From Mucilaginibacter sp. (GTDB lineage: Bacteria > Bacteroidota > Bacteroidia > Sphingobacteriales > Sphingobacteriaceae): a DNA stretch of 11,956 nt. A program made the position numbers and the translations under genes. Shown here piece by piece: positions 7,369 through 11,956 of the stretch. The DNA lies in contig JAICXZ010000035.1 of the NCBI GenBank assembly GCA_025934475.1, positions 1 to 11,956 of the forward strand. The letters are read 5' to 3'. The notes under the pieces were generated by a model. It made no database searches. It was not told where the DNA came from and was given only the letters and a program-made list of their open reading frames with translations. Numbering within the stretch: position 1 is the first letter of the stretch; each line of letters begins with the position of its first letter.

Positions 7369-8172
7369 ATGTCGCGATCGTTAAAGATCTCTTTAGCATT
7401 TCTTGTATTAGGTGTCGCCTGGATATTATTCGGCAGCCTGATTGTAGCGTCATTTTCCGGACCTTTAACCGCTATTCAGCAAAAGCTCATTGATTCAGCA
7501 TTTGTCATCGTATCAGCAATCGCCATATTCTTTGCCATAAAAAAAGGCGACCGACCGCAGGTTGATGGTCAATATCAGCGGCTGTTTGAATCTAATCCCA
7601 ACCCTTTGTGGATTTACGACAATACAAGCTTGCGTTTCGTCAAGGTCAATGATGCAGCAGTAGCGAAATACCAATACAGCAGGGAGCAATTTCACGCGAT
7701 GACTATCATGGAGATTCGCCCGTCAGAAGAATGCCAAAGACTAACCGAAAGGTTAAAAGCATTGAAAGATGAAGTGCGCACGTCCGTAGGTTGGCGGCAT
7801 ATGAAGGCCAATGGCGAAATCATCAATGTATCAATCGTTTCATATCCGGTCATGTTCGACGGCCGACAATGCAGCCTGGTAATTGCAACCGACATTACAG
7901 AACTGGTGGAGCAGGAACAGAAGCTCCAGAATGCTTATCAAAAGATAAAAAGCTTCAATGATACCCTCAGGCAAATCGCCTGGTCAAATTCGCACGAGAT
8001 GCGCAAACCGGTATGCTCCATCATCAGCCTGGTGTCGCTGCTTCAACATACCGACAATAACCAGGAAAGACGTCAATATCTCAACCTGCTCGAAACGGCT
8101 GCGACCGAGCTAGACGAAGTGCTTAAGCACAACGAAAAAATGACTGAGGTTGAAACTGAGATCGAATCTTAG
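7369..8172 (+). CDS. Membrane PAS-domain protein with HisKA-like phosphoacceptor box but no ATPase domain
   Basis: The 267-residue protein has two N-terminal membrane helices (about 6-28 and 41-58), a PAS domain (about 68-180, starting QRLFESNPNPLWIYD and ending ATDITE), a short coiled linker (181-200) and a histidine-kinase dimerisation helix with IAWSNSHEMRKP at 203-214. H209 is the candidate phosphoacceptor. The second DHp helix runs to about 260 and the protein then stops. The N, G1 and G2 boxes of a HATPase domain are absent. Only 15 bp separate its stop from the convergent lipoprotein gene, so no remnant lies downstream. It could be phosphorylated in trans, act as a dimerising sensor, or be a truncated kinase. 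No response regulator is nearby. Only 13 residues separate the two membrane helices, so sensing is probably cytoplasmic through PAS. Confidence 0.85.
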   Translation: MSRSLKISLAFLVLGVAWILFGSLIVASFSGPLTAIQQKLIDSAFVIVSAIAIFFAIKKGDRPQVDGQYQRLFESNPNPLWIYDNTSLRFVKVNDAAVAKYQYSREQFHAMTIMEIRPSEECQRLTERLKALKDEVRTSVGWRHMKANGEIINVSIVSYPVMFDGRQCSLVIATDITELVEQEQKLQNAYQKIKSFNDTLRQIAWSNSHEMRKPVCSIISLVSLLQHTDNNQERRQYLNLLETAATELDEVLKHNEKMTEVETEIES

Positions 8173-8187
8173 TAAGCGCGGCGCATT

Positions 8188-8724
8188 CTATTCCCATTTT
8201 AGATAAAACTCTTCGTCAGTTATCTGAGCGAATGTATTGGTGCCCTGCAACTGCATTGTACCCGAAAACGTTCCTTTTACATGATCTGTGGCAATCTCGG
8301 TAAAGTTTAATGCTATTATTATCCCGGGTGCAGCGGGTGCCGATGTGTACGAGTTGCCATCATCGCTTCTGAAACTAAAGGAAGGCTCTCCCATCACTAG
8401 CCCATTGACCTTCACAAACTGCTGGGTATAAGTGGTGCCGGTATTGAACGAATTACTATCCTCCAATGTAAAGCTTAGGCCGGTGCCAAAATTATTGAGA
8501 AAATATCCGTCTAACTGTACCAGGTAAAGCGACGGTGCCGAAGTAAACATCGCTATCGGTGTCATCGTCATAGATTTGGCGGTGCCGTTAACTTTTAGCT
8601 TTATATAATAGCTTCCTGTTGTTGGTGTTTGCGAACTGCTTTTCTTGCAGGAACTATACATAACCGGCAATGCCAGGACGCATAAAAAGATAAAAACGTT
8701 TTCATGAGCATGCTTTTGATACAA
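8188..8724 (-). CDS. Small exported lipoprotein, function unknown, with disturbed start region
   Basis: The frame encodes a hydrophobic stretch (VFIFLCVLALPVMY) followed by SSCKKSSS, a Bacteroidota lipoprotein signal with C26 as the lipidated residue. Then comes a beta-rich domain of about 145 residues with YYIKLKVNG near the start and GTFSGTMQLQG...ITDEEFYLKW at the end, as in many small Bacteroidota surface lipoproteins of unknown function. In this frame the only start before the signal is a TTG at 8722-8724, giving an odd N-terminus with two His and a Glu. An ATG at 8703-8705 would give the expected MKT start but is one base out of frame. Two runs of five T in the sense strand lie between them, so a one-base deletion, real or a sequencing error, is likely. 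It is probably anchored in the outer membrane. It converges with the PAS gene. Confidence 0.7.
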   Translation of the reverse strand: MYQKHAHENVFIFLCVLALPVMYSSCKKSSSQTPTTGSYYIKLKVNGTAKSMTMTPIAMFTSAPSLYLVQLDGYFLNNFGTGLSFTLEDSNSFNTGTTYTQQFVKVNGLVMGEPSFSFRSDDGNSYTSAPAAPGIIIALNFTEIATDHVKGTFSGTMQLQGTNTFAQITDEEFYLKWE

Positions 8725-8745
8725 TTTAACACCGTATCAAAAGCA
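8711..8745. promoter_or_regulatory. 12-bp perfect inverted repeat at the lipoprotein start
   Basis: TGCTTTTGATAC (8711-8722) is the exact complement of GTATCAAAAGCA (8734-8745), with an 11-base spacer. On the minus strand it ends five bases before the ATG at 8705 and overlaps the TTG at 8724. It could be an operator or an mRNA hairpin that limits initiation. Its overlap with the TTG argues against that codon as the normal start. Confidence 0.6.
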
Positions 8746-8808
8746 CGTCAATGAGCATTTATTTTCCGTGCGGGGTGGTTTATTTTTCGCAATCAGATGA
8801 ACTTGGAT

Positions 8809-8858
8809 ATGAAAAAGAAATCACTGATGACCTTCCGAGGGTCCCACATCTTTTTCAT
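8809..8858. promoter_or_regulatory. Nested imperfect palindrome upstream of the toxin-antitoxin genes
   Basis: ATGAAAAAGA (8809-8818) complements TCTTTTTCAT (8849-8858). Inside lies a short stem, GACC (8829-8832) with GGTC (8840-8843). A run of nine T follows at 8865-8873. A candidate -7 element TAAATTCG (8877-8884) lies further on, 18 bp before the antitoxin ATG. The element could be the autoregulatory operator of the toxin-antitoxin operon or a terminator-like structure. Confidence 0.4.
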
Positions 8859-8902
8859 TTGCTGTTTTTTTTTGCGTAAATTCGTGATATTTAAATGATG
8901 TT

Positions 8903-9118
8903 ATGGAGCTTATAATTGACTTTGACAAGATTAAGGATCCTTCTAAGCGGGAATGGTTGATTAGTTCGCTGAAATTAATGCAGATTGGGTTTCATACGTC
9001 AGAAAAGTCTCAAACTATAACCGAATACAATAAGGACCTTGAAAAAGGAGACAACGAAATTGACCGCGGCGAATTTACTACGGCATCAGACTTAAAGAAA
9101 GAAGCAGATAAGTGGTAG
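8903..9118 (+). CDS. Antitoxin of a RelE/ParE-type toxin-antitoxin pair
   Basis: This 71-residue, highly charged protein directly precedes and overlaps a RelE/ParE-type toxin gene. Its C-terminal part, YNKDLEKGDNEIDRGEF followed by DLKKEADKW, is typical of small Bacteroidota antitoxins of this arrangement and probably wraps the toxin. The N-terminal part (MELIIDFDKIKDPSKREWLIS) predicts a strand then a helix; I see no classic helix-turn-helix. It should neutralise the toxin by direct binding and may repress the operon with it. The order antitoxin-toxin is the usual one. I recognise it mainly from this C-terminal pattern and context. Confidence 0.8.
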   Translation: MELIIDFDKIKDPSKREWLISSLKLMQIGFHTSEKSQTITEYNKDLEKGDNEIDRGEFTTASDLKKEADKW

Positions 9119-9402
9119 TCGTTTGGGGCAACAGCGCCAAAGCTGAGCTAAAAAAAGCCTTTGATTACATTTCCCTGGATTCGGTTCAAAACGCCATTAT
9201 GGTCAGGGACATTAAAATTGACATGACCCTGGATTTAGCAAAGAATCCTGAAAAACATCCTTTAGACAAATTCAAAACGAGCAATGATGGCACATGGCTA
9301 GCGTTTGAAAAACATCATTACCGTGTTTCGTACCGTGTGTTAAAAGATCAAATCCGTGTTGTGCGCATGCGGCACACCAGTCAATCGCCGCTCAAATATT
9401 AA
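9112..9402 (+). CDS. RelE/ParE-superfamily toxin
   Basis: The 96-residue protein has the RelE/ParE fold pattern. It opens with a strand (VVVWGNSAKAELKKAFDYI), then two helices, and ends in consecutive strands carrying the positive C-terminal motif YRVSYRVLKDQIRVVRMRHTSQSP (70-93). Members either cut mRNA at the ribosome (RelE) or poison DNA gyrase (ParE); the sequence alone does not decide which. The start is a GTG at 9112-9114, because no ATG occurs before residue 30 and the GTG gives the standard N-terminus. It overlaps the antitoxin by 7 bp (aaGTGgTAG), so the two are translationally coupled. There is no obvious terminator in the 75 bp before the convergent methyltransferase. This two-gene module could be mobile. 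Confidence 0.88.
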   Translation: MVVVWGNSAKAELKKAFDYISLDSVQNAIMVRDIKIDMTLDLAKNPEKHPLDKFKTSNDGTWLAFEKHHYRVSYRVLKDQIRVVRMRHTSQSPLKY

Positions 9403-9477
9403 ATTATCGTGCGTCTCTGGTCTTGATGGAAAGGGTTCTTAATTTTTCGCAGAAATTTTAATCGGCTGTTGAAAGAC

Positions 9478-10272
9478 TTAAGCCGGGATGGATTCCTCCT
9501 TTATTTCTAGCATTCCAAGTGACTGCGCTATTTTTATCTTATCGGATTCTTCGGGGATATATAGTTTATTATCCGATTTTTCTTTCGATGAAAATATTCT
9601 ATAACCATCGATTATTTTATAAGCATTATTTTTCCTTAGCTCCCCATACATCAGTTCGAGTTGAATAATTGGCCTGAACTTTTTGATAACATCCAACGCG
9701 CCCTCGACGATCTTTAACTCTTCACCTTCAGCATCGATCTTGATATAGTCAATTCGGTCCAGGTTTTCCATCTTTACAGCATCGTCCAATTTCATGGTAA
9801 ACAATTCAACTGCAGTAGCGCCATTTACTTCCCTCGAAAATGAAAAAGAGGTTGGGATGTCGCTATTCATATAAAATTTCTTACCGCTTGTTTCGTTGGA
9901 AATACCAAAGGTCCTCAACCGTACATTACCAAACCTATTTTGAACCACATTTTTTAACAAATAACTGCTCATCAACGGAAACGGTTCAAAGGAGATAACT
10001 GTTCCATTGGTTAACAGGCTCGCTGCAACCATGGAATAGATACCGGTATTGGCGCCGATATCGATGAATACTGAATCCTTTGAAAGAAAATAAGGCAACA
10101 GGGCCAATTCGGGTTCGTAATCCAGTCCCTTAAGAAAAACGCCCCTGCCGCCGTATCCAGTTTTGTTGATCCCCTGGAATACGATGCTATCGTTCAACCT
10201 GCGTTTTAGAATATAATCTTGCGGCATGACAGCCATTACAGATTTTCTTATTAAGTTGGAAAAATTTGCCAT
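9478..10272 (-). CDS. FkbM-family SAM-dependent methyltransferase
   Basis: The 264-residue protein contains the FkbM methyltransferase signature. SAM motif I is FIDIGANTGIYSM (69-81). SFEPFP (94-99) supplies E95 for the SAM ribose. TMKLDD (159-164) is followed by IDYIKIDAEGEE (174-185), the family hallmark, and RPIIQLEL (200-207) closes the domain. FkbM enzymes O-methylate hydroxyls, often on polyketides, glycolipids or surface polysaccharides; the acceptor here is unknown and no glycosyltransferase is adjacent. The DNA is visibly richer in A+T than its neighbours (one 60-base stretch at 9541-9600 is about one third G+C, while a stretch of the ABC genes at 2161-2220 is close to half), suggesting recent acquisition, as is common for surface-modification genes. 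A candidate promoter lies upstream at 10365-10394. Confidence 0.9.
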   Translation of the reverse strand: MANFSNLIRKSVMAVMPQDYILKRRLNDSIVFQGINKTGYGGRGVFLKGLDYEPELALLPYFLSKDSVFIDIGANTGIYSMVAASLLTNGTVISFEPFPLMSSYLLKNVVQNRFGNVRLRTFGISNETSGKKFYMNSDIPTSFSFSREVNGATAVELFTMKLDDAVKMENLDRIDYIKIDAEGEELKIVEGALDVIKKFRPIIQLELMYGELRKNNAYKIIDGYRIFSSKEKSDNKLYIPEESDKIKIAQSLGMLEIKEESIPA

Positions 10273-10364
10273 AATTGGATTATAAGGTTAACGAATCAGG
10301 TAATAAGTATTTTGACTATCGGCCCGGCTATTTCCTGGCATAACAAATTGTATCACTGTTGTTA

Positions 10365-10394
10365 CGAAGATAATTATTTTAGTTAAATCTCAAA
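10365..10394 (-). promoter_or_regulatory. Candidate promoter for the FkbM methyltransferase
   Basis: On the minus strand TTTG (10391-10394) and TATCTTCG (10365-10372, seven of eight bases of TAnnTTTG) are separated by 18 bp. The element lies about 90 bp before the methyltransferase start. It is plausible but rests on consensus matching alone. Confidence 0.35.
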
Positions 10395-10447
10395 ATTATC
10401 AGGGTATTAAAGAATAACGCAACTTGCGCTTCTACGTATTTACAGTG

Positions 10448-10473
10448 TTAAGAGTTTAGCGTAGCGCTCTTAA
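10448..10473 (-). terminator. Weak hairpin downstream of the acetyltransferase gene
   Basis: TTAAGAG (10448-10454) complements CTCTTAA (10467-10473), enclosing a 12-base loop, 26 bp beyond the stop of the minus-strand acetyltransferase gene. The stem is only 7 bp and no T-tract follows, so a terminator role is tentative. Confidence 0.3.
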
Positions 10474-10498
10474 ATGGGGAGTAGATTTGTGATGAAAC

Positions 10499-11611
10499 CT
10501 ACAACTTTATAAAAATCTTTCTCTTCGCCAGCCAAAAACACAACCCCCACTCCGAAAGCCAGGTAATAAAAGCAGACACCACAGCAAGCACTTTGGGCCC
10601 AATGCCAATCATTCCGCCGAAGCCTTTTACGAATATGGCAACTGCGCCGTTGAACCATTGATAGCCTATGGTATTGAAGAAATAGTAAATAAAGATCGAA
10701 TTCATTCCCACCACCACAGCTATCCAGGCGTATTTATTGATTTTCTTCAAATCGATCAGCCAATACAAAAGTGCAAGCAACAACAGCACCCAGCCTTCCG
10801 AAGCAAAAGTGAACGAACTGGTGGCAATGCGCTTAATAATTGGTGTGATATTGGCCCAATCGAGCCCAAAGCCAATGGCCAGGGCGATAACACCGGCTAC
10901 AGCAAGATATTTAACTTTTTGAGCCGGCGTTTTGTCGGATACAAGCAACTTACCGGCCAGGCAGCCCCATACGGTGTGCGCCGCAGTTGGAATAAAATTG
11001 ATGGTGACCCAGCCATCGGGGTTTATCCTGCTTTTAAAAACAAGGTCCATGTAAGCGCCAAAATTGTGATATTCCACAAACGGCTGATCAAAGCCCCGTA
11101 CCAATATTGTCCGGTACAATACTTCAGTCAGTACAAGCAGTAATACTGAACAAGCGATCTGAAAAGCATACGAACGATTGATAATAAGATACGCGATCAG
11201 CGTCGTTACCGACAACTGGGTTAACACGTTCCATAGTTCCCAAACCAGCTTACCCGCATAAAAACACTGCACCGCGGTACCCAGAATAAACAGCTTTAAC
11301 GCCCGGAGAGCGACATGCTTAAAATTCTGTCCCCAGGTTATCCCCTTCTCCAGCTTGTGATGATAGGAAATGTACATGCCCGTGCCGGCCATGGTCATGA
11401 AGGCAGGCTGTATCAGATCCCATAAACGCAGGCCATGCCATGGATAATGTTCAAACTGATCCATGATCGTTTGGAAAAAACCACCTCCGCCCAGGTGCCT
11501 TAACGAGCTATAAACTTCGCAGGCTTCGCCGGCAAGAAAGATCATAATGAGGCCACGCATTAAATCAAGCGATAACAGCCTCCCGGTCTTTTGAGGAATG
11601 ATGGTTTCCAT
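10499..11611 (-). CDS. Multi-pass membrane acetyltransferase of the heparan-glucosaminide N-acetyltransferase type (HGSNAT / COG4299 / DUF5009)
   Basis: The 370-residue protein has about ten membrane helices and opens with the family signature RLLSLDLMRGLIMIFLA (11-27). The next conserved stretch is FEHYPWHGLRLWDLIQPAFM (53-72), corresponding to the HxxWNGLxxxDLxFP region of human HGSNAT. H55 falls where the proposed catalytic histidine of HGSNAT lies, an alignment I made by eye. Lysosomal HGSNAT moves acetyl from cytosolic acetyl-CoA across the membrane to terminal glucosamine; bacterial homologues are thought to acetylate amino sugars at the inner membrane during polysaccharide use. The gene lies downstream of a CBM9-like protein on the same strand, which supports a carbohydrate role. 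TAACTTTA (minus strand, 11632-11639) resembles a -7 element just upstream, without a clear -33. The ATG at 11611 directly precedes the family N-terminus. Confidence 0.85.
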   Translation of the reverse strand: METIIPQKTGRLLSLDLMRGLIMIFLAGEACEVYSSLRHLGGGGFFQTIMDQFEHYPWHGLRLWDLIQPAFMTMAGTGMYISYHHKLEKGITWGQNFKHVALRALKLFILGTAVQCFYAGKLVWELWNVLTQLSVTTLIAYLIINRSYAFQIACSVLLLVLTEVLYRTILVRGFDQPFVEYHNFGAYMDLVFKSRINPDGWVTINFIPTAAHTVWGCLAGKLLVSDKTPAQKVKYLAVAGVIALAIGFGLDWANITPIIKRIATSSFTFASEGWVLLLLALLYWLIDLKKINKYAWIAVVVGMNSIFIYYFFNTIGYQWFNGAVAIFVKGFGGMIGIGPKVLAVVSAFITWLSEWGLCFWLAKRKIFIKL

Positions 11612-11717
11612 TGTGAAGAGGGTTTATATAATAAAGTTATACTTTTATTTCTTCTTCTCCACGGTTATCCCTCTACTAACGCTAAGTCTTTTCAGCGAAC
11701 CCTTTCGGTAAATTAAC

Positions 11718-11755
11718 CACAAATGAAACAAAGGTTTTCACGAAGTGGCACAGGG
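11718..11755. repeat. CACAAAG-type word repeat with about 10-bp spacing
   Basis: Related words CACAAAT (11718), ACAAAG (11728), CACGAAG (11739) and CACAGGG (11749) follow one another at 10-11 bp spacing, just after TTAAC at 11713. From memory, degenerate ACCACAAAG...CACAAAG tracts are scattered between genes in many bacterial genomes. This looks like a decayed copy and lies just beyond the stop of the CBM9-like gene. Confidence 0.5.
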
Positions 11756-11764
11756 ATAAAATGG

Positions 11765-11956
11765 CTACATAAACACAGCCTCACCAAAAAATTGAGGCAA
11801 GTGAAAATTGGGAGTTGGCCAATCAATATTGTTCCAAACGAGGTATTGCTTCTTTTGTAAATCATCACCGCATTTATAGAAATTGACATGGCACTTCTTT
11901 CCATTTAGTGAAGTAATCGGATCAAACCTGAACACACTCACCGGTATCACCAGCGT
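11765..11956 (-). CDS. CBM9-like carbohydrate-binding protein, C-terminal fragment (5' end outside the window)
   Basis: The frame is open from the right edge to the TAG at 11765-11767 and gives the last 63 residues of a larger protein. Within it, NFYKCGDDLQKKQYLVWNNI followed by PTPNFHLPQFFG matches the C-terminal signature I know from Bacteroidota 'carbohydrate-binding family 9-like' proteins (NFYKCGD...SW.PI..P.PDFH.PEFFG). These are usually about 200-250 residues, often secreted, and found near polysaccharide-degrading genes. The start, any signal peptide and most of the domain are outside the window. The stop is 153 bp upstream of the HGSNAT-like gene start on the same strand; co-transcription is possible but not shown. 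Confidence 0.75.
   Translation of the reverse strand, partial: TLVIPVSVFRFDPITSLNGKKCHVNFYKCGDDLQKKQYLVWNNIDWPTPNFHLPQFFGEAVFM

Noticed and set aside
9403..9477. Terminator between the toxin and the FkbM gene
   Set aside because: The AATTT...AAATT stretch gives only a very short A+T stem and no clear T-tract.
10658..11143. Plus-strand open frame of 161 codons
   Set aside because: It lies wholly inside the HGSNAT-like gene on the opposite strand, has a low-complexity H/Q-rich composition and no recognisable motif.
11713..11904. Minus-strand open frame with an ATG start, 63 codons
   Set aside because: It overlaps the CBM9-like fragment in another frame, and only the other frame carries the NFYKCGD...FHLPQFFG signature.

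Overview
The window looks like chromosomal DNA from a member of the Bacteroidota, most likely Sphingobacteriaceae (Mucilaginibacter/Pedobacter-like). That placement is an inference. It rests on the protein types (a Nudix-fold regulator, a COG4299-type heparan N-acetyltransferase homologue, a CBM9-like secreted protein, an 'SSCKK' lipoprotein), on starts with no clear Shine-Dalgarno sequence, and on several sequences resembling the Bacteroidota promoter (TTTG / TAnnTTTG). There is no rRNA, tRNA, CRISPR array, insertion sequence or phage gene. No gap between genes exceeds 300 bp.

Left part (1-2040): a Nudix-domain regulator, cut by the left edge, is divergent from a Gfo/Idh/MocA-family sugar dehydrogenase. 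The shared 270-bp region holds a perfect 18-bp palindrome and a block of repeated TTGATT/AATCAA words. The dehydrogenase converges on a two-gene ABC exporter operon, with a strong hairpin terminator between them.

Middle (2039-8172): the ABC pair (genes overlapping by 20 bp) encodes a heterodimeric exporter with one consensus and one degenerate ATP site. Divergent from it is a GNAT acetyltransferase whose 3' end forms part of a perfect 18-bp hairpin. Next come an FAD/NAD(P)H oxidoreductase behind a good Bacteroidota-type promoter, and a membrane PAS protein with a histidine-kinase phosphoacceptor box but no ATPase domain.

Right part (8173-11956): a small lipoprotein with a disturbed start region (probable 1-base frameshift), a RelE/ParE-type toxin-antitoxin pair, an FkbM-type methyltransferase in visibly more A+T-rich DNA, a multi-pass acetyltransferase of the HGSNAT/COG4299 type, and the C-terminal end of a CBM9-like carbohydrate-binding protein cut by the right edge. 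The outer genes on both sides have a carbohydrate flavour.

I see no clear new multi-gene system. The most unusual layer is intergenic: at least four spacers carry different short-word repeats, three of them in direct plus inverted copies that can fold into alternative hairpins. The degenerate Nudix box next to an operator-like palindrome, the kinase without a catalytic domain, and the lipoprotein start region are the other points to check.
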